This document shows positions 17,818-27,054 of a DNA stretch of 64,000 nt, in pieces. The position numbers and the translations under genes were made by a program. The notes below the pieces were generated by a model. The model saw nothing but the letters and a program-made list of their open reading frames with translations. It had not been told where the DNA came from and did not search any database. Every line of letters begins with the position of its first letter. The stretch's first letter is position 1. The stretch is from Streptomyces caelestis (lineage in GTDB: Bacteria; Actinomycetota; Actinomycetes; Streptomycetales; Streptomycetaceae), in the NCBI RefSeq assembly GCF_001279005.1, contig NZ_LGCN01000119.1, forward strand, positions 124,001 through 188,000. Reading direction: 5' to 3'.

Positions 17818-17850
17818 CGGCCGCCCGGCCGCCCGGCCGCCCGGCCACCG
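17818..17850. repeat. short tandem GGCCGCCC repeat
   Basis: An 8-bp GC-only unit is repeated about four times between the kinase stop and the GNAT start. This kind of simple repeat is common in Streptomyces spacers and no function is assigned. Confidence 0.6.
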
Positions 17851-17856
17851 GCCGCC

Positions 17857-18519
17857 CTACGCCCCGGCGCCCGCGCCCGGCAGGGCCGACTCCGGCACCA
17901 CGAGGTCGGCCCGCTCCCGTGTCGCGGCCACCAGCGCGGCGTTGCGCTCGTCCGTGCGCAGCACCCACGCCACCGCCTCCGCGTGACTCTTGCCGAACTC
18001 CTCGTGCCGGGCCACCAGCCGCCGCACCCGCTCCTCCTCGTCCAGGACGCAGAACCACACCTCGTCGAGCTGCGGCCGGACCCGCGCCCAGGCGCCGGTG
18101 TCCAGCAGCAGGTAGTTGCCCTCCGTCACCACCAGCCGGGCCGTCGGCGGTACCGGGAGCGCGCCCGCGACCGGCTGCTCCAGCACCCGCTCGAAACCGG
18201 GCGCGTACACCACGTCGTCGTACGTCTCCTCGCGCAGCCGCCGCAGCAGCGCCGCGTACCCGGCCGCGTCGAAGGTGTCCGGTGCGCCCTTGCGGTCGCG
18301 GCGGCCGAGGCGGTCCAGTTCGGCGTCGGCGAGGTGGAAGCCGTCCATCGGCACCTGCGCGACCCACGGCTCCCCGGCGCCGTTCAGCTCCCGCACCAAC
18401 TCCCCGGCGAGCGTGGACTTTCCCGCGCCCGGGCTGCCCGCGATGCCGAGGATCGCGCGCCGTCCGCCCCGCGGGAGGGCACGGGCACGGCGGAGGAGGT
18501 CGTCGAAGGTCGGTGCCAC
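17857..18519 (-). CDS. P-loop nucleoside/sugar kinase-like protein
   Basis: A 220-residue kinase of the uridine kinase/phosphoribulokinase/pantothenate kinase group. Walker A is [14 protein letters not shown] (about 24-37), followed by [45 protein letters not shown], and [10 protein letters not shown], all in family order. Relatives phosphorylate nucleosides, pantothenate or fructose; the substrate is not settled. GTG 18519 is chosen because it fits the usual N-terminus (VAPTFDDLL), but ATG 18579 in the same frame is possible. It is divergent from the phosphoglucomutase-GH65 pair, so a sugar substrate is plausible. Confidence 0.78.
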   Translation of the reverse strand: MAPTFDDLLRRARALPRGGRRAILGIAGSPGAGKSTLAGELVRELNGAGEPWVAQVPMDGFHLADAELDRLGRRDRKGAPDTFDAAGYAALLRRLREETYDDVVYAPGFERVLEQPVAGALPVPPTARLVVTEGNYLLLDTGAWARVRPQLDEVWFCVLDEEERVRRLVARHEEFGKSHAEAVAWVLRTDERNAALVAATRERADLVVPESALPGAGAGA

Positions 18520-18533
18520 ACACAAGAGTGTGT
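18518..18533. promoter_or_regulatory. inverted repeat at the kinase start codon
   Basis: ACACAC and GTGTGT, separated by four bases, form a perfect 6-bp inverted repeat over or just upstream of the kinase GTG. It could be an operator for the divergent promoters or an RNA hairpin limiting initiation. Confidence 0.4.
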
Positions 18534-18611
18534 CACCCGACCGCCGGAGTCCTGCCGCCATGTGGCCCGCGCCACTCACTGTTCGGCGCCGTACGGGGAA
18601 CGGTGTCGGGT

Positions 18612-19349
18612 ATGACGGATCTGGGTCTGCCCGATGACATCCTCGCCTGCCTCTTCGACCTCGACGGAGTCGTCACGAAGACGGCCGCCGTCCACGCGGC
18701 CGCATGGAAGGAGATGTTCGACGCCTTCCTCCGCGAACGGGACGGCGAGGCCTTCCGGCCCTTCACCGACGCCGACTACGACGAGTACGTGGACGGCCGC
18801 CCGCGCGCCGACGGCGTCCGCACCTTCCTCGCCTCCCGCGCCGTCGAACTGCCCGAGGGCGAACCCGGCGACCCGCCCGACGCCCGTACCGTGCACGGTC
18901 TCGGCAACCGCAAGAACGAGCTGCTGCTGGCGAGGATCCGCACCGACGGGGTGGAGGCCTACGACGGCACCCTGCGCTACCTCGCCGCGGTCCGCGCCCG
19001 CGGACTGCGCACCGCGATCGTCTCCTCCAGCGCCAACTGCCGTGACGTGCTGCGGTCGATCGGGGCCGAGGACCTCTTCGACGTCCGGATCGACGGTGTG
19101 GTCGCCGCCGAGCGCGGGCTGCCCGGGAAGCCGGAGCCCGACACCTTCCTCGCCGCGGCGGCGGACCTCGGCGTCGAGCCGTCCCGGGCCGCCGTGTTCG
19201 AGGACGCGCTGGCCGGCATGGACGCGGGCCGCGCCGGGCGGTTCGGATACGTCGTCGGCGTGGACCGCGTGGGCCAGGCCGACGCCCTGTACGCGCACGG
19301 CGCCGACCGGGTCGTGACGGACCTGGCCGAACTCGGGAGTGGCGAGTGA
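18612..19349 (+). CDS. beta-phosphoglucomutase family HAD hydrolase
   Basis: A 245-residue HAD-superfamily protein. The nucleophile motif FDLDGVVTK (Asp16, Asp18) opens the core, followed by a helical cap, then [14 protein letters not shown], the lysine in [12 protein letters not shown] and the acidic motif [13 protein letters not shown]. The layout matches beta-phosphoglucomutase, which converts beta-glucose-1-phosphate to glucose-6-phosphate. Its stop overlaps the GTG of the following GH65 phosphorylase by 4 bp. In such pairs the phosphorylase releases beta-glucose-1-phosphate and this enzyme feeds it into glycolysis. Confidence 0.9.
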   Translation: MTDLGLPDDILACLFDLDGVVTKTAAVHAAAWKEMFDAFLRERDGEAFRPFTDADYDEYVDGRPRADGVRTFLASRAVELPEGEPGDPPDARTVHGLGNRKNELLLARIRTDGVEAYDGTLRYLAAVRARGLRTAIVSSSANCRDVLRSIGAEDLFDVRIDGVVAAERGLPGKPEPDTFLAAAADLGVEPSRAAVFEDALAGMDAGRAGRFGYVVGVDRVGQADALYAHGADRVVTDLAELGSGE

Positions 19350-21700
19350 TCGCACAGCGGGCGTACGACGTCGAACCGTGGACGGTGCGCGAACGGAACC
19401 TGGACCTGGACCTCCTGGCGCAGAGCGAATCGGTGTTCGCGCTGTCCAACGGCCATGTCGGCTGGCGCGGCAACCTCGACGAGGGCGAACCGCACGGTCT
19501 GCCCGGCTCCTACCTCAACGGCGTCCACGAACTCCACCCGCTGCCCTACGCCGAGGCCGGCTACGGCTACCCGGAGTCGGGCCAGACGGTCATCGACGTC
19601 ACCAACGGCAAGGTGATCCGGCTGCTGGTCGACGACGAACCGTTCGACCTGCGCTACGGACGGCTCGTCAGCCACGAGCGGACCCTGGACCTGCGCCGGG
19701 GCGTCCTCGAGCGGACCTGCGAATGGACCTCCCCGGCCGGGTCCACGGTCCGGGTGCGCTCCACCCGGCTGGTCTCCCTCACCCAGCGGGCCGTCGCCGC
19801 CGTCGCCTACGAGGTCGAGCCCGTCGACAGCCGCATCCGTGTGGTGGTGCAGTCCGAACTGGTCGCCAACGAGAGCCTGCCCGGACCGGACGGCGACCCG
19901 CGCGCCGCCCGCGTCCTGAAGTCCCCGCTGGAACCCGAGGAGGACTTCGCCGAGGGCCACCGGCTGCGCCTGGTGCACCGCACCCGGCGCAGCGGCCTGC
20001 GGGTCGCGGTGGCCGCCGACCACGTCGTCGACGGCCCCGAACGCACCACCACCGGCTGCGAGAGCAACGTGGACGTGGCCCGGCTGACCGTCACCTCCGT
20101 CCTGGAGCCGGGACAGCGGCTGCGGGTGGAGAAACTCGTCGCCCACGGCTGGTCCGGCGCCCGTTCCCGGCCCGCCATGAGCGACCAGGTGGAAGCGGCG
20201 CTGGCGGCCGCCGCGCACAGCGGCTGGCAGGGACTCCTCGACGAACAGCGGGCCTGCCTCGACGACTTCTGGGACAGCGCCGACGTGGAGGTCGACGGCG
20301 ACGAGGAGATCCAGCAGGCCGTCCGCTTCGCCCTCTTCCACGTCCTGCAGGCGGGGGCCCGCGCCGAACGGCGCGCGATACCCGCCAAGGGCCTGACCGG
20401 ATCCGGCTACGACGGGCACGCCTTCTGGGACACCGAGGTGTTCGTGCTGCCCCTGCTGATCTGCACCGTGCCGGAGGCCGCCGCCGAGGCGCTGCGCTGG
20501 CGGCAGACCACCCTCCCCGTCGCCCGGGAGCGCGCCACCCAACTCGGCCTGCGCGGGGCCGCGTTCCCCTGGCGCACCATCGAGGGTTCGGAGGGTTCCG
20601 CCTACTGGCCGGCCGGCACCGCCGCCTTCCACGTCAACGCCGGCATCGCCGACGCCGTGGTGCGTTACGTCCAGGCCACCGGCGACGAACGCTTCGAACG
20701 CGACACCGGCGTGGAGCTGCTGGTGGAGACCGCCCGCCTCTGGCGCTCCCTCGGCCACCACGACGACCGGGGCGTCTTCCACATCGACGGCGTCACCGGA
20801 CCGGACGAGTACAGCGCCGTCGCCGACGACAACACGTACACCAACCTCATGGCCCGGGCGAACCTGCTGGCCGCCGCCGACGCCTGCAAACGCCACCCCG
20901 ACGCCGCGGCGGCCCTCGGCGTCGACGAGGAGGAGAGCGCCGGCTGGCGGGACGCCGCCGAAGCCGTCAACGTCCCCTACAACGACGAGCTCGGCGTGCA
21001 CGAACAGCACGCGGGCTTCACCCGCTACCAGCGCTGGGACTTCACCCGCACCCGCGCCGGCCAGTACCCGCTGATGCTGCACTTCCCCTACTTCGACCTC
21101 TACCGCAAACAGGTGGTCAAACAGGCGGACCTGGTGCTGGCGATGCATACCTGCGCCGCCTTCTTCGAGGAGGTCTTCGACGAGGAGCAGATCGCCCGCA
21201 ACTTCGCCTACTACGAGCCGCTGACCGTACGGGACTCCTCGCTGTCGGCCTGCGTCCAGGCCGTCCTCGCCGCCCGCACCGGCCACCTGGACCTGGCCCA
21301 CGCCTACACCGCCGAGGCCGCTCTGATGGACCTCGCGGACCTGGAGCACAACACCCGCGACGGACTGCACATCGCCTCACTGGCCGGCGCCTGGACGGCG
21401 CTGGTCGCCGGGTTCGGCGGCATGCGCTGGGACGACGGCAGCCTCCGGTTCGCCCCCCGGCTGCCGCCGAGGCTGCGCCGCCTGGCCTTCACCCTGCGGT
21501 TCCTCGGCCGGCGCCTGCGCGTGGAGGTCACCGCGGACCGGGCCACGTACACGCTGCGGTCCGGGGCGCCGCTGACCGTCCGCCACCACGGTGCCGAGCT
21601 GACCGTGCGCGAGGGCGCCCCCGTCGAGCGTCCGCTCCCGGTGCCCCGGCCCCGCCCGGCGCCCGAGCAGCCCCCGCACCGGAGCCCGCACCCGCGCTGA
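19346..21700 (+). CDS. GH65 family disaccharide phosphorylase
   Basis: A 784-residue glycoside hydrolase family 65 protein, full length for maltose, trehalose or kojibiose phosphorylases. An N-terminal beta-sandwich (to about 270) and linker precede the (alpha/alpha)6 barrel. The barrel carries [30 protein letters not shown], the catalytic acid Glu488 in GVTGPDEYS, and [16 protein letters not shown], which helps form the phosphate and substrate sites. Phosphorolysis yields beta-glucose-1-phosphate for the phosphoglucomutase encoded immediately upstream, with a 4-bp overlap. The substrate cannot be told by eye; trehalose or maltose is likely. It lacks a signal peptide, so acts in the cytoplasm. 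Confidence 0.9.
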   Translation: MIAQRAYDVEPWTVRERNLDLDLLAQSESVFALSNGHVGWRGNLDEGEPHGLPGSYLNGVHELHPLPYAEAGYGYPESGQTVIDVTNGKVIRLLVDDEPFDLRYGRLVSHERTLDLRRGVLERTCEWTSPAGSTVRVRSTRLVSLTQRAVAAVAYEVEPVDSRIRVVVQSELVANESLPGPDGDPRAARVLKSPLEPEEDFAEGHRLRLVHRTRRSGLRVAVAADHVVDGPERTTTGCESNVDVARLTVTSVLEPGQRLRVEKLVAHGWSGARSRPAMSDQVEAALAAAAHSGWQGLLDEQRACLDDFWDSADVEVDGDEEIQQAVRFALFHVLQAGARAERRAIPAKGLTGSGYDGHAFWDTEVFVLPLLICTVPEAAAEALRWRQTTLPVARERATQLGLRGAAFPWRTIEGSEGSAYWPAGTAAFHVNAGIADAVVRYVQATGDERFERDTGVELLVETARLWRSLGHHDDRGVFHIDGVTGPDEYSAVADDNTYTNLMARANLLAAADACKRHPDAAAALGVDEEESAGWRDAAEAVNVPYNDELGVHEQHAGFTRYQRWDFTRTRAGQYPLMLHFPYFDLYRKQVVKQADLVLAMHTCAAFFEEVFDEEQIARNFAYYEPLTVRDSSLSACVQAVLAARTGHLDLAHAYTAEAALMDLADLEHNTRDGLHIASLAGAWTALVAGFGGMRWDDGSLRFAPRLPPRLRRLAFTLRFLGRRLRVEVTADRATYTLRSGAPLTVRHHGAELTVREGAPVERPLPVPRPRPAPEQPPHRSPHPR

Positions 21701-21868
21701 GCGGCGGCGGGCCCCGGCGCGGACGGCGACGTCCCGCCCTGCGGGCCCGCCGCACGCGGGTTAGGTTGGCGGTGATCTCCGGAACGCCGGTTTCCCGAAA
21801 CCCGTCCTTCAGAGCGCAGGGCCCGGGGAGCCCGGGACCCGACGACACGCGGGAGTGAGGGACGGACG

Positions 21869-23380
21869 ATGACCGACGGCACCGGTGCCCTTCTCGCCGG
21901 CACACGGCGGCGCGAGCAGCGGGCCGGACCGGGCCCGGCGCGGCACGGCGGCACCCGCCCCCTCGCGGTGCTCGCCGCCGTCTTCACCCTCGCCCAACTC
22001 CTCCTGGTCCGCCCCGCGCTGGGCCTCGGCTGGGACGAGATCGTCTACACCAGCCAGGTCACCTCCCACCACCCGGCCGCCTTCTTCAGCGCGCCCCGCT
22101 CCCGGGGCGTGTCCCTGCTGGTGGCGCCCGTCGCGTCCTGGTCGGAGTCCACCGTCCTGCTGCGCGTCCACCTCGCCCTCCTCTCCGGCCTCGCCCTCCA
22201 CCTGGCCCTGCGCTCCTGGCGCGGTCTGTTCCCCACCCGCGTCCTGGTCACCGCCGGCGCCTTCTTCGCCTCCCTGTGGGTGACGCTCTTCTACGGCCCC
22301 CAGGCCATGCCCAACTACTGGGTCGCCGTCGGCGCGCTGGCCGCGGTCGGCTGCTTCCTGCGCCACCGCGCGGACCCCTCGCCCGGTGGCCCCCTGTGGG
22401 GGATGGCGGCGGGGGCCGCGCTCATGGCCTGGATGCGGCCCACCGACGCCGTCTGGGTGACGGTCCCGCTCCTCGTCCTCGCCCTGGCCGGCCGGCACGG
22501 GCGGTCGCTGCTCGCCCTCGTCGGCGGTCTGCTGGCGGGAGGGGTCCCCTGGGTGGCCGAGGCGTACACCGCGTTCGGCGGCCTGCGGGAGCGGCTCGCC
22601 GAGGCCTCCCGGGTCCAGGGCGGCCTCGGCCTGAACATCGCCGTCGACGACCAGCTGCGCAGCCTGGGCGGGCGCGCCCTGTGCCGTCCCTGCACGGGCG
22701 CGATGCCCCACCCGGTGATCACCCTGTGGTGGTTCGTCCTGCCGCTGCTCGCCGTCCTCGGACTGATCGTCGCCGTACGGGCCCGCCGCACCCTGCGCAC
22801 CGCGGTGCCGCTGGCCTGTGCCACGACCGCCGCCCTGCCGTACCTGTTCATGATCGGGTACGCGGCGCCCCGCTTCCTCCAGCCCGCCTACGCCCTGCTC
22901 GCGATCCCGGTCGCCGACGCGCTGTGGCACCTGGTCACGGCACCGCGCGGAAAGTGGCGGCCGGCCGCCAGGACCCTGGTCGCACTCGGGCTGGCCGGTC
23001 ATCTCACGGTGCAGCTGACCGTCCTCGCGCACACGGTGGACCGCAACACCGACAGCCGCCGGGACTGGGCCCGCACGGCCGGCGACCTGCACCGGCTCGG
23101 TGTCCGCCCGCCCTGTCTGATCACCGGCCACGAGGCGATCCCCATCGGCTACTACACCGGCTGCTCCTCCGGCTCGACCGCCGGGAACAACGAGAACACC
23201 ACGGCCGGGGAGATCCTGCGGACCGCAGACCGCATCCAGGTCGCCGCCCTCACCGGGCCCGGCGGCACACCGCCCGGGTACGCCCGCGCCTGGCCCGTCC
23301 ACCGGCTCGGCGACCTCCAGGTCCGTGTCGCCCCGGCGCCCGGGTCCGACGGGACGACGGGTCTCCCGCGCGCCCGGTGA
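21869..23380 (+). CDS. polytopic membrane protein, glycosyltransferase-39-like
   Basis: A 503-residue membrane protein with about ten hydrophobic segments and a C-terminal soluble domain (about 395-500) holding two cysteines. The first extracytoplasmic loop, PALGLGWDEIVYTSQVTSHH, has the acidic Asp-Glu seen in GT-C glycosyltransferases of the ArnT/PMT type, and RSRGVSLLVAP follows. This suggests a lipid-linked sugar transferase acting outside the membrane, but the match is general. ATG 21869 has a G-rich stretch upstream rather than a textbook site. It stands alone, with no cell-wall cluster nearby. Confidence 0.7.
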   Translation: MTDGTGALLAGTRRREQRAGPGPARHGGTRPLAVLAAVFTLAQLLLVRPALGLGWDEIVYTSQVTSHHPAAFFSAPRSRGVSLLVAPVASWSESTVLLRVHLALLSGLALHLALRSWRGLFPTRVLVTAGAFFASLWVTLFYGPQAMPNYWVAVGALAAVGCFLRHRADPSPGGPLWGMAAGAALMAWMRPTDAVWVTVPLLVLALAGRHGRSLLALVGGLLAGGVPWVAEAYTAFGGLRERLAEASRVQGGLGLNIAVDDQLRSLGGRALCRPCTGAMPHPVITLWWFVLPLLAVLGLIVAVRARRTLRTAVPLACATTAALPYLFMIGYAAPRFLQPAYALLAIPVADALWHLVTAPRGKWRPAARTLVALGLAGHLTVQLTVLAHTVDRNTDSRRDWARTAGDLHRLGVRPPCLITGHEAIPIGYYTGCSSGSTAGNNENTTAGEILRTADRIQVAALTGPGGTPPGYARAWPVHRLGDLQVRVAPAPGSDGTTGLPRAR

Positions 23381-23565
23381 CGGAGGTCCACCGCGCTCCA
23401 CGACGCCGTCGGGCACGACTTCACGGCCGGCGGGGCCCGGACCTCGCCCGCGACCTCACCGGGACCCCCCCGCACCCGGCGCCACGAGGTTAGAGATCGC
23501 CTGACGGGAAACGCGGATCTGACACCGGGCCGAACGAGCCGACGCAGCGGAACAGGGAGGAAGCC

Positions 23566-24054
23566 ATGGGCACCGAGCCGATGGGGGACGACGCGTACCA
23601 GCCCACCGGGAGCAACGAGGAGCAGGAGGACGCCGCGCCGCTCGACATGCAGGACGCCGTCGACGAACGCACCTACGACGACACCCTCGACGAGGGCTAC
23701 TCCCCGCCGGAGAAACCGCTCGGCGTGACCAAGTACGGCACCACGGCCTCGGAGCAGCACGAAGGGGAGACCCTCGACCAGCGGCTGGCCCAGGAGGTGC
23801 CGGACGCGTCGGGGCCCGCCGGGGATGAGGTGGGCGACCTGCCCGGCGGCGAGGGCGAGCCGGTCGACCCGGAGGCGGGCGCCGGACGCGCCGGACGCCT
23901 GGTCGCCCCGGACGAGGGCGCCCACCCCGACACCACCAAGGAGGCCGTCGCCGAGGACGTCGGCATCGACGCCGGGGCGGCCGGCGCGGAGGAGGCCGCG
24001 ATGCACGTGGTGGAGGACGAGACGGCGCTCCCCGAGGACCGGGACAGAACCTGA
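23566..24054 (+). CDS. DUF5709 acidic hypothetical protein
   Basis: A 162-residue, strongly acidic protein (many Glu, Asp and Gly) matching the DUF5709 family of Streptomyces. Its conserved elements are LDEGYSPPEKPLGVTKYGTT, ETLDQRLAQEVPD and VGRLVAPDEG-like RAGRLVAPDEGAHPD. It has no membrane segment and is probably largely disordered. Relatives are often stress or stationary-phase proteins, although that is only family knowledge. ATG 23566 has GGGAGG directly upstream. A strong hairpin terminator follows 10 bp after the stop. Confidence 0.82.
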   Translation: MGTEPMGDDAYQPTGSNEEQEDAAPLDMQDAVDERTYDDTLDEGYSPPEKPLGVTKYGTTASEQHEGETLDQRLAQEVPDASGPAGDEVGDLPGGEGEPVDPEAGAGRAGRLVAPDEGAHPDTTKEAVAEDVGIDAGAAGAEEAAMHVVEDETALPEDRDRT

Positions 24055-24064
24055 CCCCGGCACG

Positions 24065-24100
24065 CCGCCGGCCCGGTGCGATCGCGCACCGGGCCGGCGG
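24065..24100. terminator. strong bidirectional terminator
   Basis: A perfect 16-bp stem (CCGCCGGCCCGGTGCG and its complement) with a 4-base loop separates the convergent DUF5709 gene and the small 68-residue gene. Confidence 0.85.
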
Positions 24101-24131
24101 CCTGCTGCCCCGCGAACAGGCGTACGCGCGT

Positions 24132-24338
24132 TCAGGGCAGCATCTTGTCCAGGGCGGCGGGCCCCTCCTCGTTCAGCTTCCGCCTGGCCCACTCGAGGTT
24201 GTGCGGGGTGAGGTCCTTGCCCGAGGCAAGAACGAGGTCTTCCGGCGACACGTCGGTGCCGGTGCGGGCGTGGAGCAGGCTGTCCGGGGTGGCGCTGTCC
24301 TCGGGCTGCCGGGACGCGTCGGGCTGGGACGTCGACAT
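24132..24338 (-). CDS. small hypothetical protein, 68 residues
   Basis: A 68-residue soluble protein (MSTSQPDASRQPEDSATPDS, ending GPAALDKMLP). The middle reads SPEDLVLASGKDLTPHNLEW, a pattern seen in small Streptomyces proteins of unknown role. The C-terminal helix ARRKLNEEG is amphipathic. ATG 24338 has GAGGAG 7 bases upstream. It converges on DUF5709 across a strong terminator. No function is proposed. Confidence 0.7.
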   Translation of the reverse strand: MSTSQPDASRQPEDSATPDSLLHARTGTDVSPEDLVLASGKDLTPHNLEWARRKLNEEGPAALDKMLP

Positions 24339-24510
24339 CTTCTGGCTCCTCGGGTCCGGATCGCTGGAGCGGCCCCGGTGCTGTCATCGGGTCCGATACT
24401 CAACCATTCAACGCGGGGGCCCGCCGTGCATCCGGAACGCCCGCGGCGCCGCGGTGAAGGGCCGCTCCTGTACCTTCCCCGGCCCGCGGGAAACCTGCTC
24501 CACGGGCCGC

Positions 24511-25713
24511 CTAGAAGGCCGTGAGCGTCAGCCGCAGGCCCGTGGGCGCCGTGTCCTGGATGTAGGAGGCGAAGTCGGCCACGTCGTCGAAGGCGAAGCC
24601 GTACGCCCTGCCGTCCTCGGTGGCCGTGTGGACGGCCTTGGCGTAGTGGTTGGTGAGTTCGGTCCGGTAGAAGACCGAGGCGTCGGCCGTCGGCTGGTCC
24701 GGGTGGCTGAGCAGCGTCGAACGGTTGAAGCCGGCGCCCAGCACGGCGGCCACCGGGCCGGTCGTGCCGTCGTTGGGGGCGGCGAGGGCGCCGTCGCAGA
24801 ACAGCACGTCCCGCGTGGAGGGCTTGCCGAAGGAGACCTGGGCGGGCCCGTCGAAGGTGAACCGCTCACCGCGCACCCGGCCGGTGAAGGTACCGGCGTT
24901 GGTGGTGACCTTGAGGTCCCGGCCGGTGTAGGTGCTCCACACCTCGTCGATGTACGGGGCGAGGTAGTCCTTCGCGAACAGACCGGCGTCCAGACCGTGC
25001 CCGGGGGCGATGATCCGGGTGTCGTCCACGACGAGCCGGGAGAACGCCTCCACCTGCTTGACGGCGGCGAACGCGGCCGCGCGGCCGCCCGCGCGCACGG
25101 TGCCGGTCGTCTGGTCCTCGGCGCCGGTGAGCCGGATGCTCATCGGCACGCTGAACATGTCGACCATGGTCGTGTTGCAGAACATGCCCGAGGAGTTGTA
25201 CGTGAACTCGGCGCAGTCGTGGAGCACGCCGTAGTTGGGGTCGGAGGCGACCCAGCCGGCCGGGTACTGCAGCGCCGCGTCGCCGTTGCCGTCCGTGACG
25301 ACCTTGAACTTGAGCTTCGCGCCGAGGGAGACGTAGATCCGGCCGGACATGTACGGCAGGGAGAGCTTGGTCCCGCCACTGCCGGCCAGGCCGATCGCGT
25401 AGTCGGCGAAGCCGTCCGGGCCGTTGTCGGAGGCGGCGACGGGGACGACGGCGCCCTCCGGGGTGACCCGGACCTGACGGCCGTCCACGTTGCCCACGAT
25501 GTAGAGGTGCACGTTCGCGTTGCCGAAGGAACCGCTGTCGTTGACGATCGTCAGCGGCAGGGCCCCCGCCGCGGCGCCGGCCTTCTGCTCGCCGGACTGG
25601 TCCGCGAGGGCGTGCGGGGCGATCGCCGCCGCCGCGGGAAGGGCCACGGCGGCTCCGCCGAGGGCGAAGAGGACCTTGCGGCGGCCGAGGTCGCGCTGAT
25701 GGCGGGGAGTCAT
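24511..25713 (-). CDS. secreted glycoside hydrolase family 64 beta-1,3-glucanase
   Basis: A 400-residue exported enzyme. The N-terminus MTPRHQRDLGRRKVLFALGG has a twin-arginine-type signal (GRRKVLF), with cleavage near ALADQ. The body matches the GH64 laminaripentaose-producing beta-1,3-glucanases: LPLTIVNDSGSFGNANVHLY, DYAIGLAGSGGTKLSLPYMS, GVLHDCAEFTYNSSGMFCNT, TTMVDMFSVP and a C-terminal thaumatin-like half. Acidic catalytic residues are expected in the EFTYN and DMFS regions. It degrades fungal or plant beta-1,3-glucan outside the cell. ATG 25713 has GGAG 8 bases upstream. LacI-type palindromes upstream suggest sugar-controlled expression. Confidence 0.87.
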   Translation of the reverse strand: MTPRHQRDLGRRKVLFALGGAAVALPAAAAIAPHALADQSGEQKAGAAAGALPLTIVNDSGSFGNANVHLYIVGNVDGRQVRVTPEGAVVPVAASDNGPDGFADYAIGLAGSGGTKLSLPYMSGRIYVSLGAKLKFKVVTDGNGDAALQYPAGWVASDPNYGVLHDCAEFTYNSSGMFCNTTMVDMFSVPMSIRLTGAEDQTTGTVRAGGRAAAFAAVKQVEAFSRLVVDDTRIIAPGHGLDAGLFAKDYLAPYIDEVWSTYTGRDLKVTTNAGTFTGRVRGERFTFDGPAQVSFGKPSTRDVLFCDGALAAPNDGTTGPVAAVLGAGFNRSTLLSHPDQPTADASVFYRTELTNHYAKAVHTATEDGRAYGFAFDDVADFASYIQDTAPTGLRLTLTAF

Positions 25714-25785
25714 GTGGGGGATCTCCAGGGGTCTCGTGCGGGTCGCTGACCGCGTCGGCCCGCCGACGTGGGGAGGCGGCCTGGG

Positions 25786-25799
25786 AGGGAGCGCTCTCA
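25786..25799. promoter_or_regulatory. LacI-family operator upstream of the beta-glucanase gene
   Basis: AGGGAGCGCTCTCA matches at 13 of 14 positions the TGGGAGCGCTCTCA-type operators bound by CebR/CelR-like LacI regulators of glucan-degrading genes. It lies 73 bp upstream of the glucanase start. Confidence 0.65.
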
Positions 25800-25933
25800 G
25801 GCGGTACGTCGGCACCGGCGCGCGGCATTGATGGTAGGGACGGCCGCGCCCCCGGCCAACGGTCCGACTTGTCCGCAACACCGCTCTGACCTGCTGTTCC
25901 TTCAAAGACCGACGACTGTCCAACGATCACTTA

Positions 25934-25962
25934 ACCGGCCTTTAAGGGCTGCTTAAGCCGGT
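25934..25962 (-). terminator. bulged hairpin after the Gfo/Idh gene
   Basis: ACCGGC pairs with GCCGGT, and inside it TTAAG pairs with CTTAA around a GGCTG loop. It lies 67 bp after the oxidoreductase stop and may terminate that transcript. Confidence 0.45.
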
Positions 25963-25987
25963 CGGGACCCCCAGCCACGGAGCGCGT

Positions 25988-26001
25988 CGGGAGCGCTCCG
26001 T
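25988..26001. promoter_or_regulatory. second LacI-type palindrome
   Basis: CGGGAGCGCTCCGT keeps the GGGAGCGCTCC core but departs at both ends. It lies 200 bp from the first box and may be an auxiliary operator. Confidence 0.45.
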
Positions 26002-26028
26002 TCCGCAGTCGGCCGGCCGGCGCCGCGG

Positions 26029-26919
26029 TCAGCGGGTCGTGCCGCCCAGCTGGGCCTCCGCCGCGGCCAGGATCTCCGTCACCCGGAGCGCGAACGCCGC
26101 GTCGCAGGGATGGGGGACGCCGGTGCCGGCCGCGGCGAGGAGGGCGTCCGCGGCCCGGGCGAGCGCCGGGGCCGCCCCCTCGGAGGCCTCCGGGAGACCG
26201 GTGACGCCCGCCGCGCCGCGGAGCTCGACCATGGCGCCGGCCGCGGCCGGGGGAGCGGTCAGGCTCAGGGTGAGGCTGCTCGACGCGCCGCCCGCGTGGT
26301 CGAGGACGAGATGGACGGTGTCGCCGGGGCCGTACGCCGCCGCCGTCACCCGCCGCGGTTCGCCGAGCACCGGAAGCAGGACGGACAGGGCGTGCGGGCC
26401 GACGTCCCACAGGGCGCCCTTCTCCCGCCGCCACTCAGAGGCGGCGAAGGGATCGCCGTCGGAGGTGAACACCGCCCCGAGCCACTGCGCGCGCCCGGTG
26501 AACCAGCCGCCCACGCGCGCCTGTTCGGTGATCCACGCCTCCGGCTCCGGCTGGAAGCGGGTGGTGAAGAAGACCACGGACGCGACCCCCGCCTCCCGGG
26601 CCGCCCCGACCACCGCGCGCCCCTGCGCGACGGTCGGCGCGAGCGGCTTGTCGAGCAGCAGGTGGCACCCCGCCCGCGCCGCGCGCACCGCCAGCTCCGC
26701 CTGCACCGCCGGCGGCAGCGCGACGGCGACGGCGTCCACGTCGGCGAAGAGCGCCTCGACGTCGTCGTAGGCCCGGGCGCCGTGCAGACCGGCGAGCTCC
26801 TCGGCGGCCTCGGGCCGGCGGCCCCACACGCCGGCGAGGTCGAGGTCGGGGTGCCCGCTCAGCGCGGGGGCGTGGGCCGCCCGCGCCCAGGGTCCGGTGC
26901 CGAGCAGTCCGATCCGCAT
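26029..26919 (-). CDS. Gfo/Idh/MocA family oxidoreductase
   Basis: A 296-residue NAD(P)-dependent oxidoreductase of the glucose-fructose oxidoreductase/inositol dehydrogenase superfamily. The Rossmann domain opens with RIGLLGTGPWARAAHAPALS, carries the strand DAVAVALPP and the catalytic-lysine segment LLDKPLAPT (EKP variant). The C-terminal domain has GALWDVGPHALSVL with Asp and His in their usual places. Substrates are generally sugars, inositols or their derivatives; none can be specified. ATG 26919 has GGGAGAGG upstream. It precedes the glucanase on the same strand, which may hint at a role in sugar use. Confidence 0.87.
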   Translation of the reverse strand: MRIGLLGTGPWARAAHAPALSGHPDLDLAGVWGRRPEAAEELAGLHGARAYDDVEALFADVDAVAVALPPAVQAELAVRAARAGCHLLLDKPLAPTVAQGRAVVGAAREAGVASVVFFTTRFQPEPEAWITEQARVGGWFTGRAQWLGAVFTSDGDPFAASEWRREKGALWDVGPHALSVLLPVLGEPRRVTAAAYGPGDTVHLVLDHAGGASSSLTLSLTAPPAAAGAMVELRGAAGVTGLPEASEGAAPALARAADALLAAAGTGVPHPCDAAFALRVTEILAAAEAQLGGTTR

Positions 26920-27054
26920 GCCGCCGCCTCTCCCGGTGCGGCGACCGCCGCCGGACCGGTGTCCTGTCGCGCTCCGCCGGCGCGCTCCGGTCAGTACGGT
27001 GGTCCCCGCCGGAACGCCGTGTCAACGGCCGCCCGCCGGGAGACCGTCCGGGGC

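Larger units (their letters stand above)
25714..26028. other. 315-bp upstream region of the glucanase gene
   Basis: No gene is supported here. It holds two LacI-type GAGCGCTC palindromes, an AT-richer patch near 25890-25960 and a bulged hairpin, each listed separately. Confidence 0.6.

Noticed and set aside
18977..21370. 797-codon antisense frame over the phosphoglucomutase and GH65 genes
   Set aside because: It is a mirror of the GH65 coding strand with Val/Gly-rich composition and no recognisable domain.
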